Of a stretch of 64,000 nt of DNA, positions 1 through 8,444 are shown piece after piece. Position 1 is the stretch's first letter, and the number at the start of each line of letters is the position of its first letter. Position numbers and translations under genes: made by a program. A model generated the notes under the pieces. It worked only from the letters and a program-made list of their open reading frames with translations, was not told where the DNA came from and ran no database searches. Origin of the DNA: Brevibacterium yomogidense (GTDB lineage: Bacteria; Actinomycetota; Actinomycetes; Actinomycetales; Brevibacteriaceae); NCBI RefSeq assembly GCF_016107685.1, contig NZ_JABASY010000008.1, positions 25,955 to 89,954 of the forward strand, read 5' to 3'.

Positions 1-1
1 C

Positions 2-325
2 GCCGGCGGCATCGCCGGGCTGGGCGGCGCGTTCTTCACGGTCGGATCCGGCCTGGCGTTCGGCAAGGAGATGTCGGCGGGACAGGGCTTCATCGCGCTG
101 GCGGCCATGATCCTCGGCAAGTGGAACCCGATCGGGGCGGTCTTCGCGGCGCTGCTGTTCGGCTTCGCCCGGAACCTCGGAAACACGCTGTCGACGATGG
201 GCACCCCGGTGCCCAGCGACCTGCTGCTCATGCTGCCCTACATCGTGACGATCTTCGCGGTCGCGGGCTTCGTCGGGAAGGTACGCGCACCCGCAGCGAA
301 CGGCAAGGCCTATGCCAAGCAGTGA
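2..325 (+). CDS. ABC transporter permease, C-terminal part (nucleoside/simple-sugar type)
   Basis: This is the last 107 codons of a gene cut by the window edge; the reading frame is open from base 2. The visible part is hydrophobic, with the pattern GFIALAAMILGKWNPIGAV about 25 residues in and a last membrane segment ending near LPYIVTIFAVAGFVG. This matches the C-terminal end of inner-membrane permeases of the BPD_transp_2 family, which import ribose-like sugars or nucleosides. Its stop overlaps the start of the cytidine deaminase gene by 14 bases, and thymidine phosphorylase follows, so a nucleoside substrate is the likely one. The substrate is inferred from neighbours only. Confidence 0.8.
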   Translation, partial: AGGIAGLGGAFFTVGSGLAFGKEMSAGQGFIALAAMILGKWNPIGAVFAALLFGFARNLGNTLSTMGTPVPSDLLLMLPYIVTIFAVAGFVGKVRAPAANGKAYAKQ

Positions 326-809
326 CGCGGCGTCCGGCCGGTCGACGGACGGCGACCCCGCGGCCGCTGAGCGGCCGGCGGAGGTGACCGGCACCTCGGC
401 AGCGGATCCCGCAGTGCCCGGCCACGCGGTGACCTGGGACGACCTGCGGCACCTGGCGCGCGAGGCGATGGCCCGCGCGTACGTGCCGTATTCGCGCTAC
501 CCCGTGGGAGCGGCGGCCCTCGTGGACGACGGGCGGACCGTGACGGGCTGCAACGTGGAGAACGCGTCCTACGGGCTCGGACTGTGCGCTGAGTGCGGAC
601 TCGTGTCCTCCCTCGCCCGCACGGGCGGCGGCCGGCTGCTCGCGTTCGCATGCGTCGACGGGGAGGGCGAGAAGCTCGTGCCGTGCGGCCGGTGCCGGCA
701 GCTGCTCTACGAATTCGGCGGACCCGACCTGCTCCTCGACATGCCCGGCGGCATCCAGCCGATGACCGCCGTGCTGCCCGAGGCATTCGGCCCCGACCAC
801 CTGCGATGA
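312..809 (+). CDS. cdd: Cytidine deaminase
   Basis: Hydrolytic deamination of cytidine and deoxycytidine to uridine and deoxyuridine in the cytosol. The core begins at about residue 38 and carries the family signatures: YSRYPVGAA, then GCNVENASYG, the zinc/catalytic motif CAE, and PCGRC, which supplies the other two zinc cysteines. Three cysteine ligands are typical of the small tetrameric enzymes. The first 35 or so residues are a Pro/Ala/Asp-rich extension absent from most homologues, so translation may begin later than the ATG used here, which overlaps the upstream permease by 14 bases. It is followed by deoA, as is usual in nucleoside salvage operons. Confidence 0.92.
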   Translation: MPSSDAASGRSTDGDPAAAERPAEVTGTSAADPAVPGHAVTWDDLRHLAREAMARAYVPYSRYPVGAAALVDDGRTVTGCNVENASYGLGLCAECGLVSSLARTGGGRLLAFACVDGEGEKLVPCGRCRQLLYEFGGPDLLLDMPGGIQPMTAVLPEAFGPDHLR

Positions 810-943
810 CAGGCATACGACGGGCCACGTCGACAGCCGCACGACCACCTGCGGTGACACCTTCACAACGACTCCCCCGAATTCTGGTGGGATGTCCGAA
901 GACGGCATAGGGTGACCAGCACAGCTTCTACGGAAGGATGAAC

Positions 944-2230
944 ATGGGCGAGCGTTTCGATGCAGTGGACGTCATCAGGACCAAGCGCGACGGCGGCACG
1001 CTGTCACCCGAGCAGATCGACTGGGTGATTGACGCGTACACCCGCGGAACCGTGGGCGACGAGCAGATGGCCGCACTGGCGATGGCGATCTACCTGCAGG
1101 GCATGGACACAGCGGAGATCCGCCGGTGGACGCGTGCGATGCTGCACTCCGGGGAGCGCATGGACTTCAGCTCCCTCACGAAGCCGACGGCGGACAAGCA
1201 CTCGACGGGCGGGGTGGGCGACAAGATCACGCTCCCGCTGGTCCCACTGGTCGCCGTGTTCGGGGTCGCGGTGCCGCAGCTGTCCGGCCGGGGGCTGGGC
1301 CACACCGGCGGCACGCTCGACAAGCTCGAAGCGATCCCCGGTTGGCGTGCCGACCTCACGAACGACCAGCTGCTGAGTCAGCTCGAGGACGTGGGTGCGG
1401 TCATCTGTGCCGCCGGCAGCGGGCTCGCGCCAGCGGATAAGAAGCTCTACGCACTGCGCGACGTCACGGGCACCGTGGATGCGCTCCCGCTCATCGCCTC
1501 CTCGATCATGTCGAAGAAGATCGCAGAGGGCACCGGCACCCTCGTGCTCGACGTCAAGGTGGGTTCGGGCGCGTTCATGAAGCGGATCCCGGACGCGCAG
1601 AAGCTCGCCAAGACGATGGTGGAGATCGGGAATGCGGCCGGAGTGACGACCTCCGCGCTCATCACGGACATGTCCGCGCCCCTGGGCCGGACCGTCGGCA
1701 ACGCGCTCGAAGTGCGGGAGGCGGTCGAGGTGCTGGCCGGCGGCGGTCCTCGCGACGTCGTCGAACTCACTGTCGCACTGGCACAGGAGATGGTGTCCCG
1801 TTCCGGCAAGGGCGACGTGGACGTGGCCGTCGCACTCAAGGACGGGCGCGCCATGGACATGTGGAAGAAGCTGATCCGCGCACAGGGCGGCAACCCAGAC
1901 GCACCGCTGCCGGTGGCGAAGGAGAAGAAGTACGTGCGGGCGACGAAGTCCGGCGTCATCACGGAGATGGACGCGCTGCGCGTCGGCTACGCCTCGTGGC
2001 GGCTGGGCGCGGGTCGGGCCCGCAAGGGCGCGCCCGTCATGGCGACCGCCGGTATCGAGCTCAACAAGACGGTGGGGGAGGCGATCGAGGAGGGCGAGCC
2101 GCTCTTCATCCTCCACACGGACGAACCCGAACGCTTCGAACGCGCAGCGGACATGCTCGACGGGTCCACGGCCATCGACGGGAACGCGGCGCAGGGCCGC
2201 ACATCCGTCATCATCGACCGTGTGAGCTGA
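944..2230 (+). CDS. deoA: Thymidine phosphorylase
   Basis: Phosphorolysis of thymidine or deoxyuridine to the free base and 2-deoxyribose-1-phosphate. The protein (428 residues) has the phosphate-site motif KHSTGGVGDK and the family signature SGRGLGHTGGTLDKLE, then the C-terminal alpha/beta domain; length is normal for the family. ATG codons lie at 938 and 944. GGAAGG at 932-937 abuts the first and sits six bases before the second, so 944 is preferred. A hairpin at 2321-2351 follows the gene, and deoC starts again with its own ribosome binding site. It works with cdd upstream and deoC downstream in deoxynucleoside catabolism. Confidence 0.95.
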   Translation: MGERFDAVDVIRTKRDGGTLSPEQIDWVIDAYTRGTVGDEQMAALAMAIYLQGMDTAEIRRWTRAMLHSGERMDFSSLTKPTADKHSTGGVGDKITLPLVPLVAVFGVAVPQLSGRGLGHTGGTLDKLEAIPGWRADLTNDQLLSQLEDVGAVICAAGSGLAPADKKLYALRDVTGTVDALPLIASSIMSKKIAEGTGTLVLDVKVGSGAFMKRIPDAQKLAKTMVEIGNAAGVTTSALITDMSAPLGRTVGNALEVREAVEVLAGGGPRDVVELTVALAQEMVSRSGKGDVDVAVALKDGRAMDMWKKLIRAQGGNPDAPLPVAKEKKYVRATKSGVITEMDALRVGYASWRLGAGRARKGAPVMATAGIELNKTVGEAIEEGEPLFILHTDEPERFERAADMLDGSTAIDGNAAQGRTSVIIDRVS

Positions 2231-2320
2231 CAGCGGACCGATCCGTGGCGCAGCGGGCTGTGTGAGCTGACGCGACGGACGGATCCGCCGCCCCAGAGCG
2301 GACTGATCAGATCTGAGACG

Positions 2321-2351
2321 CAGTGGCCCGGCGGGATCCGCCGGGCCACTG
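2321..2351 (+). terminator. Hairpin between deoA and deoC
   Basis: A perfect 14-bp stem, CAGTGGCCCGGCGG with its complement, closed by a 3-base loop (GAT). There is no clear U-run after it, as is common in high-GC actinomycetes. It lies 90 bases after the deoA stop and 62 before the deoC start, so it probably attenuates or ends the deoA transcript. Confidence 0.6.
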
Positions 2352-2413
2352 CCATGACCGAATGTGACTAGTGTTGAGACCCACGACCCTGTGCTGTCCC
2401 CTGAGGAGGACCC

Positions 2414-3136
2414 ATGACCCACGCAAGCACCGCAGCGGAACTCGCCGCACGCATCGACCACACCCTGCTCAAGCCGGAATCCTCCACCGCTGATTTCGCG
2501 GGTCTCGTGGCCGACGCCCGGGGACTGGGGGTGCTCGCCGTGTGCGTGTCCCCGTCCGCTCTGCCGCTCGCGGACACCGGTGACCTGGTCGTCGCGACGG
2601 TGTGCGGGTTCCCCTCGGGTGCCGTGAAGAGCGACGTGAAGGCCGCCGAGGCCTCCCGCGCCGTCGCGGACGGCGCCCGGGAGGTCGACATGGTCGTGAA
2701 CATCGGCCTCATCAAGGACGGCGCATGGGACGTCGTCGAAGCGGACATCCGGGGAGTCGTCGGCGCGGTCGCCGCCGCGGCCCGGGACGCGGGTCTGCCG
2801 GTGGCGGACGGACCGGAAGCGGCGACGAAGGGTGCTGCGATCGTCAAGGTCATCCTCGAAACCGCGGCGCTCACGGATGACGAGATCGTCGAGGCGTGCC
2901 GCAGGGCCGAAGCCGCCGGCGCCCACTACGTGAAGACGTCCACGGGGTTCCACCCCACGGGCGGTGCGAGCGCACACGCCGTCTCCCTCATGCGGGAGAC
3001 AGTGGGCGACCGCCTGGGGGTCAAGGCCTCGGGCGGCATCCGCACACTCGAGGCGGCCCAGCAGATGCTCGAGGCCGGTGCCTCACGGCTGGGGCTGTCC
3101 GGGTCGAAGACGATCCTCGACCAGCTCGGGAGTTGA
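2414..3136 (+). CDS. deoC: Deoxyribose-phosphate aldolase
   Basis: Cleaves 2-deoxyribose-5-phosphate to acetaldehyde and glyceraldehyde-3-phosphate, the last step of deoxynucleoside breakdown. The 240-residue TIM-barrel shows DHTLLKPE near the N-terminus, the segment [13 protein letters not shown], and VKTSTGF, whose lysine forms the Schiff base. A strong GAGGAGGA ribosome binding site lies seven bases before the ATG. The phosphopentomutase step needed between deoA and deoC could be supplied by the phosphohexomutase-fold gene at 6464-8443. Acetaldehyde made here could feed the ExaC/AdhP pair further along the window, but that link is conjecture. Confidence 0.95.
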   Translation: MTHASTAAELAARIDHTLLKPESSTADFAGLVADARGLGVLAVCVSPSALPLADTGDLVVATVCGFPSGAVKSDVKAAEASRAVADGAREVDMVVNIGLIKDGAWDVVEADIRGVVGAVAAAARDAGLPVADGPEAATKGAAIVKVILETAALTDDEIVEACRRAEAAGAHYVKTSTGFHPTGGASAHAVSLMRETVGDRLGVKASGGIRTLEAAQQMLEAGASRLGLSGSKTILDQLGS

Positions 3137-3143
3137 CCGCCGC

Positions 3144-4022
3144 GTGCGGAGGCCCTTCGTCTGTCCGGGCGTCGGCCTGCTGGGGGACGACCGCTTCGTC
3201 CCGACACGGGACGGCCGCTGGCTGAGGACCATGGTGGCAGGCCCCGCCGCGGGTGCGAGCGGTGTTTCGGAAGCGAGCAGTGCTTCGGGTGCGGGCGGTA
3301 CTTGGGGTGGGCTCGCCGACCTCGTGGACGTGGTGCGGGCGTTCCCCCATCGCAGACTCGTCCTCGTGGGCCACAGCTGGGGCGGTCCGATCGTCCGACG
3401 TGCCGCGCAGATCCTCCTGGACGACGCGCATGCCGCGGCGCGCTCCGGGAGCGCCGGGAGCGGCGAGCGCGGAGATGACGCCTCTCGCGACGATCGCGGG
3501 GTGACGGGTGTCGTCCTGGTCGACCCGACCGACGAGAACGCGGACCTGTACTTCCACCGGTCGACGGCCGTGACGATGCGCCTCAACCGCTTCCTCCTGG
3601 TCGGCATGGCCCGGTTCGGGCTGCTGCGGCCCCTGTTGCACAGGATGGGCGAGGGGCTCCCCACCGCTGTGCGGGACGCCGCAGCCCAGGCGGGGGCGAC
3701 GGCGGAGGCGGCAGCGGCCTCGGCGGCGGAGCTGTCCGGTTTCCTCAGCGACGTGCGGGACCTGCGGGAGGCCGGGTGGCAGCCGCAGCACGTGCCGGTC
3801 CGACTGGTGTCCGGGGTGCGCCCCGGCCCGCGTGAGGGCGCGACGAGGGACGCGCTCATCGCCGCACACCGGACGACCGCGCGCGACAACCTGCGGGTCG
3901 AGCTGGTCGAGGCGACCGCCTCCTCCCATCTCGTCCCGCTCACGGAGCCCGAGGTCGTGGTCGGGCAGGTGCGGGACCTGCTCGGTGCCGCGCGGCGTGA
4001 GGAGGACCCTCGTGAGCACTGA
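3144..4022 (+). CDS. Alpha/beta hydrolase, apparently internally deleted
   Basis: The nucleophile elbow GHSWGG, followed by a helix starting PIVRRA, and a late SSHLVPLTEPE segment carrying the likely catalytic histidine place this in the alpha/beta hydrolase fold. Between the early segment GGTWGG and the helix before the elbow (LADLVDVVRAF) the usual strand with a YDRxGxGxS turn is missing, and the stretch before it is a low-complexity Ser/Ala/Gly run. An in-frame loss of about 40 residues would explain this, so catalytic function is doubtful. GTG at 3144 is the earliest sensible start; ATG 3231 is an alternative. The 3' end overlaps zapE by 11 bases. No substrate can be proposed. Confidence 0.55.
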   Translation: MRRPFVCPGVGLLGDDRFVPTRDGRWLRTMVAGPAAGASGVSEASSASGAGGTWGGLADLVDVVRAFPHRRLVLVGHSWGGPIVRRAAQILLDDAHAAARSGSAGSGERGDDASRDDRGVTGVVLVDPTDENADLYFHRSTAVTMRLNRFLLVGMARFGLLRPLLHRMGEGLPTAVRDAAAQAGATAEAAAASAAELSGFLSDVRDLREAGWQPQHVPVRLVSGVRPGPREGATRDALIAAHRTTARDNLRVELVEATASSHLVPLTEPEVVVGQVRDLLGAARREEDPREH

Positions 4023-5115
4023 GACCGACCACGTGGACGACGTGAGTCACTCCCGAACCGACGTGCGGCCGGGCAGTGGCGCCCGGCAACCTCTCCAGGA
4101 GGCTCTCGAGGAAGCAGTGCGGCAGTCGGGGAAGCTGCTGGACGACGGGCAGCAGGCGGCACTCGAGACGCTCGTCGCGCCGGTCCCGCACGGGTTCTAC
4201 CTGTGGGGCGATGTGGGCCGCGGCAAGACGATGCTCGCAGACCTGTACGCGGAGACCCACGCGGACCGGCGGGTGAAACGGGTGCACATCCACGCGTTCC
4301 TGCGGGAGCTCCACCGGCAGATCGCGGGGCAGCGGGCACCACTCGCAGACGTGCTGTCGCGGGTGCTCGGAGACACGCAGGTGCTGGTGTTCGACGAGTT
4401 CCACGTGCACGACGTGGCCGACGCGGTGTTCCTCACGGCAGTGCTCGAGTTCGTCATCGCGCGGCGGATCCTGCTCGTGGCCACCTCGAACTATCCGCCG
4501 CGGGGGCTGCTGCCGGACCCGCTGTTCCACCACCGGATGGAGCCCGCGATCGCGCTCATCGAGCAGCACCTGACAGTGGTGGGGATCGGTGACGGGCCGG
4601 ACCATCGCATGGGTGCACAGGCCCGGGCCGGGGATGGGGCGACGAACGGTTTCGCCGCCGGCCGGTGGATCGTTGAGGCTCCGACGAGCGGCACGGTCGA
4701 CCGGCAGCCAGGGAACGATCCGACGACGAACAGCCGCCCGGGTGCGGCGACCCGCACCGACGCGACCCTCGGTGAGAAGTTCCGGGTGGCGGGGATCCCG
4801 GTCCGTGCTCTGCGCGTCGAGGGGGCCCGCTGCGTCTTCTCGTTCGCGGACCTGTGCGAGGCCGCGGTCGGCACGCACCAGTACCTGTGGCTCGCCGACC
4901 GGTTCGACGAGGTGAGTGTGGTGGAGGTGCCCGACCTCGCGACGACGAGGCGGGATGCGCTGCTGCGATTCGCACTCCTCATCGACGTCCTCTGCGACCG
5001 GGACACGACCCTTACGGTGCAAGCGGCCGCAGAGCCGTCGCGCCTCCTCGAGGCGGAGGAGCCGCCGCGCGACGCGACCCGCACGCTGAGCCGCCTGGCG
5101 CTGCTCGCCGGATGA
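4012..5115 (+). CDS. zapE: Cell division protein ZapE (AFG1-like ATPase)
   Basis: A 367-residue P-loop ATPase with Walker A GDVGRGKT and the family-specific Walker B stretch VLVFDEFHVHDVADA, then a SNYPPRGLLPDPLFHHR segment typical of ZapE/AFG1. In E. coli ZapE acts at the septum and destabilises FtsZ bundles. The GTG start at 4012 has GAGGA upstream and lies inside the end of the hydrolase gene. Relative to the family there is a Gly/Asp-rich insertion near residues 195-250. It is usually a single-copy gene in actinomycetes, and its neighbours here give no further hint. Confidence 0.88.
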   Translation: MSTETDHVDDVSHSRTDVRPGSGARQPLQEALEEAVRQSGKLLDDGQQAALETLVAPVPHGFYLWGDVGRGKTMLADLYAETHADRRVKRVHIHAFLRELHRQIAGQRAPLADVLSRVLGDTQVLVFDEFHVHDVADAVFLTAVLEFVIARRILLVATSNYPPRGLLPDPLFHHRMEPAIALIEQHLTVVGIGDGPDHRMGAQARAGDGATNGFAAGRWIVEAPTSGTVDRQPGNDPTTNSRPGAATRTDATLGEKFRVAGIPVRALRVEGARCVFSFADLCEAAVGTHQYLWLADRFDEVSVVEVPDLATTRRDALLRFALLIDVLCDRDTTLTVQAAAEPSRLLEAEEPPRDATRTLSRLALLAG

Positions 5116-5148
5116 CCGGAGCGCAGCGCCATGCGCCGGGAGCGGACC

Positions 5149-5691
5149 TCACCGCATCGCGAGGGTGATGCCGGCTGAGGCGAGCACGCCGAAGAGCACG
5201 CCCCACGCGATGATCCCGACCGTCTGCCAGACGATGACCGAGCCCCGTGAGGCGCCGAAGCCCACGAGGGTCGGGGCGGTGATGTGGCTGGGGAGCACCG
5301 ACTGGCCGAGGATGCTCACGCCGGGCACACCGTAGCGGTCGAACATCCTGCGGAGCCGCTGCTTGCCCTTGCTGGGCGCAGCCTGGTCGGCGTCGCCCGG
5401 CTCACCCGCGGCGTCGACCCGAATCGTGGCGTCGGACGGGACCGATGCGCGTGCCCGGCGCTTCGCCACCGCCTTCTCCCGGACGGCTCCTGCGATCCAC
5501 ACGGTGAGCGCCATGGCGGCGACGTTCCCGATGATCGCGGCGAGGATCGCGACGGGTGCGGGCACGCCGGTGAGTACGCCCAGGACGGCCCCGCCGTAGC
5601 TCTCGACGAAGGGGATCGCCCCGATGAGCATGACGGCGAGCCACTGGAGGGCGGTCGGGAAGGATTCTGCGAAGGTGAAGAGGGTGTCCAC
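5149..5691 (-). CDS. Small multidrug export-type membrane protein
   Basis: A 180-residue membrane protein with three to four hydrophobic segments: LQWLAVMLIGAIPFVESYG near the N-terminus, the AILAAIIGNVAAMALTVW helix, and a C-terminal VIVWQTVGIIAWGVLFGVLA helix, plus a charged cytoplasmic loop in the middle. The pattern GAIPFVESYGG and GxPAPVAIxxAxxGN fits the Sm_multidrug_ex family, whose transport role is poorly documented. The GTG start at 5691 follows a GAGGA sequence. It is transcribed away from an XRE regulator, with which it shares the operator-like array at 5732-5796, so it may be regulated by that protein. Confidence 0.7.
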   Translation of the reverse strand: MDTLFTFAESFPTALQWLAVMLIGAIPFVESYGGAVLGVLTGVPAPVAILAAIIGNVAAMALTVWIAGAVREKAVAKRRARASVPSDATIRVDAAGEPGDADQAAPSKGKQRLRRMFDRYGVPGVSILGQSVLPSHITAPTLVGFGASRGSVIVWQTVGIIAWGVLFGVLASAGITLAMR

Positions 5692-5731
5692 GGTGGTGTC
5701 CTCGTTTCGGGATGGATCATCGCACTGCGGT

Positions 5732-5796
5732 GTCAAGTGCGCTTTACGTGTCAAGCGTGCTTTACGTTCCTGCTGTGTGTCAAGTACATTTGACAC
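5732..5796. promoter_or_regulatory. Operator-like repeat array in a divergent promoter
   Basis: Two adjacent 18-bp direct repeats, GTCAAGTGCGCTTTACGT at 5732-5749 and GTCAAGCGTGCTTTACGT at 5750-5767 (16 of 18 identical), are followed by a third related unit ending in an inverted repeat, GTGTCAA (5777-5783) and TTGACAC (5790-5796). The inverted repeat abuts the ATG of the XRE gene. A -10-like TACATT at 5785-5790, with TTTACG at 5761-5766, would start a leaderless transcript at that ATG. This suggests autoregulation and control of the exporter gene on the other side. Confidence 0.6.
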
Positions 5797-5991
5797 ATGG
5801 AGAGTCGGATCCGTGAACTGCGGACGGAGAGCGGCCTGTCGCAGCAGGCGCTCGCCGTCGAGGTGGGGGTCTCCCGGCAGACGATCAACGCCTTGGAGAC
5901 AGGGCGCTACGACCCGTCGCTCAAGCTCGCGGTGCACCTGGCCCGCTTCTTCGGGTCGACGGTGGAGGAGGTCTTCGATGTCGATGCATGA
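5797..5991 (+). CDS. XRE-family HTH transcriptional regulator (small, YozG-like)
   Basis: A 64-residue single-domain DNA-binding protein. The helix-turn-helix covers roughly residues 12-35: SGLSQQALAVEVGVSRQTIN, then ALETGRYDPSLKLAVHLARFF, typical of the Cro/C1 fold. There is no room for a ribosome binding site, because the operator palindrome runs into the ATG. A -10-like hexamer seven bases upstream points to leaderless translation. The next gene starts 13 bases before its stop and encodes a membrane protein, a common pairing for this regulator type. The likely targets are its own promoter and the divergent exporter. Confidence 0.85.
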   Translation: MESRIRELRTESGLSQQALAVEVGVSRQTINALETGRYDPSLKLAVHLARFFGSTVEEVFDVDA

Positions 5992-6421
5992 GTCGTCGCA
6001 GGGTCGTGGGGGAGGGCTGCGCGGCTTCCGCGTCTCTCCCATGAACGCCGTCTTCACGCTGCTGTTCCTCGTGGCCGGCGTGCTGTTCTGGGTCTACGAC
6101 TCGTGGGTCACGGGACTGGTGTTCTTCGTCGCGGCGGTCGCGCAGTACGCCATCGCGCTGTTCGCACGACGGGGGAGGGGTGCGTCGGACGTGTGGCGGG
6201 CCAGCGCCTTCGAACCCAGTGACGAGCGTGACCGCGCGATCCTCACGAAAGCGTCCGCGCTCGTCGCATACGTCGTCGCGTCGGGAAGCATGGTGGCGTT
6301 CCTCGTCGCGGTCCTGGCGTTCCGGTCGGAGACGGTGCTCGTCGCGTACCTGGCGGTGCAGACGATCGTCATCAACATCTTCTGGGGTGTCACGATCTGG
6401 GTCATGGCCCGCCACGGGTGA
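5978..6421 (+). CDS. Four-helix membrane protein partnered with XRE regulator
   Basis: A 147-residue integral membrane protein with two helical hairpins: segments around NAVFTLLFLVAGVLFWVYD and GLVFFVAAVAQYAIALF, a cytoplasmic loop containing EPSDERDRAILTKA, then ALVAYVVASGSMVAFLVAVL and VAYLAVQTIVINIFWGV. The DERDxxIxxKA loop followed by two helices is typical of DUF2178-like membrane proteins found behind small XRE regulators. GGAGGAGG lies seven bases before ATG 5978; ATG 5984 is an alternative. Translation is coupled to the regulator gene. Its biochemical role is unknown. Confidence 0.7.
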   Translation: MSMHESSQGRGGGLRGFRVSPMNAVFTLLFLVAGVLFWVYDSWVTGLVFFVAAVAQYAIALFARRGRGASDVWRASAFEPSDERDRAILTKASALVAYVVASGSMVAFLVAVLAFRSETVLVAYLAVQTIVINIFWGVTIWVMARHG

Positions 6422-6463
6422 GAGACGACCCGCCACCGCTGGGTCAGAGGGGCACCGCTGGGG

Positions 6464-8443
6464 TCAGAGGCGGAAGAACGTGCGGAGGTCCGCCGAGATC
6501 CCGGTGAGTCGGGCACCGGCGGCATCCCACGCGGGTCCCACGAGTGACTGCGGCGAGACCGCCTCCTCCTGCGGGTCCTCACCTCCACCCGCTCCCTGCT
6601 CAGTTCCGTCTGCCCCCTGTGCGGGCCCACCCGCTCCTTGCGTGCTCACGGACGTCACAGTGCCCGTGGAGTCCACGGACCCCGCGGATGCCACCGCTTC
6701 GACGGCCTCCAGGTAGCACTTGAGCTTGGGTTCCGTCCCCGACGGCCGCACGATGACGCGGTCACCCGCCTGCGTGAGCAGGACGACGCCGTCCGTGGGC
6801 GCGAGGTCGCCGTATCCCACCGTCATGTCGACGACCTCCGTGACGGGGGAGCCACCCAGATCGGTAGGGGGAGCTGCGCGCAGCGCGGCCATCGCCTGGG
6901 CGATGAGTGACGTGTCCTCGAGTCGGAACGTGAGCGGAGAAGTGCGGAAGACACCGTCCGTCGCGCGGATGCGCGCCAGTTCGTCGGGCAGTGAGCGACC
7001 GTCAGCCCGCAGGCGCGAGGCGAACGCGGCGAACAGCACGGCCGCACTGATCCCGTCCTTGTCACGCACCGTGACCGGGTCGACGCAGTAGCCCAGCGCC
7101 TCCTCGTAGCCGTACACGATCCCCGGGACGCGGGAGATCCACTTGAAGCCGGTGAGGGTCGGCACGTGCGCGATCCCGTGACGGGCCGCGAGCGCTCCCA
7201 GCGCACGCGAGGACACTACCGAGCTCGCGAACACAGGCTCCGCCACCGCCGTGGAGGACCCGTCCGAGGAGTCGACCCCGGCCGCGGTGAGAGCGTCGTC
7301 CGGTGACGCCTCGTCTGCCCCGGCCTCGGATCCTCGGATCCCTGTGGCGACGGCCTCTCCCAGCAGCAGGCCGACCTCGTCGCCGGACAGCTGGTACCAG
7401 CCCGACCCGTCGGGGGCGGGCACGGCGGCGGAGAGGCGGTCCGCGTCCGGGTCGTTCGCGAGGATGAGATCGGCGCGCACATCGTCGGCGAGGGCGACCG
7501 CCTCATCGAGCGCGCCGGCCTCCTCCGGGTTGGGGAATGCGACCGTCGGGAAGTCCGGGTCCGGGTCCCGCTGCGATTCGACGGGTCGGACATCGGCGAA
7601 ACCGGCTGCGGCCAGTGCTCGGGCCAGCGTCGTCGCCCCCACACCGTGGAGCGCGGTCGTGACGATGCGCAGCGGGCCGCGCGGGTCGGCCTGGGCACCC
7701 AGACGGGTGAGCGACTCGAGGTAGGCGGCGACGACCTCGGACCCCAGCGATTCCCAGCCGGATTCGGCACGTGGGACACCCGCCACGGAGTCGACTGCGG
7801 CGATCCGTTCGGCGATGAGGGCGTCCGCGGGCGGCACGATCTGCGCACCGGCACCCTGCGCGGCGACCTCCGCACCGTCGAGCGCGGTGAGAGGACGGTG
7901 TCCCAGGTAGACCTTGTACCCGTTGTCGCGGGGAGGGTTGTGGGACGCGGTGACCATGACGCCGGCGTCCGCGGACAAGTGCTGGACGGCGAACGCGAGG
8001 ACCGGGGTGGGCAGCCTTGCGGGCAGCAGGAGGGCGCGGCCCCCCGCGGCGGTGACGACGGCGGCCGTGTCACGCGCGAAATCGGCGGATCCGTAGCGGG
8101 CGTCGCAGCCGATGACCACGGTGAACGGATCGCCGCCGGCCGTGTGCTCGGCCAGGAACGCGGACAGCCCGGCGGCAGCCCGGATGACGACCGCCCGATT
8201 CATGCGGTGCGGGCCGCCGGAGATCTCACCGCGCAGGCCGGCCGTGCCGAACTCCAGCAGCCCTGTGAACCGGTCGGTCAGGTCTGCAGACGCCTCCGCG
8301 GCCGCCGCCCCTGGTTCCGCAGTGGCCGTCTCCAGCAGTTCGCTCAGTTCGGCGCGAGTGACGGGATCGGGGTCGTCGGCGATCCAGGCGCGGACGATGT
8401 CCGCGTCGAATCCCGCGACGAAGGCGCTTGCGACACGAGCCAT
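6464..8443 (-). CDS. Phospho-sugar mutase (phosphohexomutase family; possible phosphopentomutase)
   Basis: The 659-residue protein has all parts of the alpha-D-phosphohexomutase fold. MVTASHNPPRDNGYK holds the phosphoserine loop, DPDADR is the metal-binding loop, TGFKWISR and EEALGY form the sugar-binding region, and RPSGTEPK is the phosphate-binding loop. It is longer than the family norm because of two low-complexity insertions, an Ala/Asp/Ser-rich one near residue 370 and a Gly/Gln-rich one near residue 600. It starts one base after the purine nucleoside phosphorylase stop. In that setting a ribose- or deoxyribose-phosphate mutase activity is plausible alongside phosphoglucomutase; the sequence does not decide between them. 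Confidence 0.87.
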   Translation of the reverse strand: MARVASAFVAGFDADIVRAWIADDPDPVTRAELSELLETATAEPGAAAAEASADLTDRFTGLLEFGTAGLRGEISGGPHRMNRAVVIRAAAGLSAFLAEHTAGGDPFTVVIGCDARYGSADFARDTAAVVTAAGGRALLLPARLPTPVLAFAVQHLSADAGVMVTASHNPPRDNGYKVYLGHRPLTALDGAEVAAQGAGAQIVPPADALIAERIAAVDSVAGVPRAESGWESLGSEVVAAYLESLTRLGAQADPRGPLRIVTTALHGVGATTLARALAAAGFADVRPVESQRDPDPDFPTVAFPNPEEAGALDEAVALADDVRADLILANDPDADRLSAAVPAPDGSGWYQLSGDEVGLLLGEAVATGIRGSEAGADEASPDDALTAAGVDSSDGSSTAVAEPVFASSVVSSRALGALAARHGIAHVPTLTGFKWISRVPGIVYGYEEALGYCVDPVTVRDKDGISAAVLFAAFASRLRADGRSLPDELARIRATDGVFRTSPLTFRLEDTSLIAQAMAALRAAPPTDLGGSPVTEVVDMTVGYGDLAPTDGVVLLTQAGDRVIVRPSGTEPKLKCYLEAVEAVASAGSVDSTGTVTSVSTQGAGGPAQGADGTEQGAGGGEDPQEEAVSPQSLVGPAWDAAGARLTGISADLRTFFRL

Positions 8444-8444
8444 G

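Noticed and set aside
1004..2977. Very long open frames on the strand opposite deoA/deoC and many similar ones elsewhere
   Set aside because: They are Arg/His/Pro/Gly-rich shadows of real genes caused by high GC at third positions; they lack family motifs and ribosome binding sites.
2964..3143. Hydrolase starting inside deoC
   Set aside because: The frame is open but its translation there is Arg/Ser/Pro-rich and unlike any hydrolase N-terminus.
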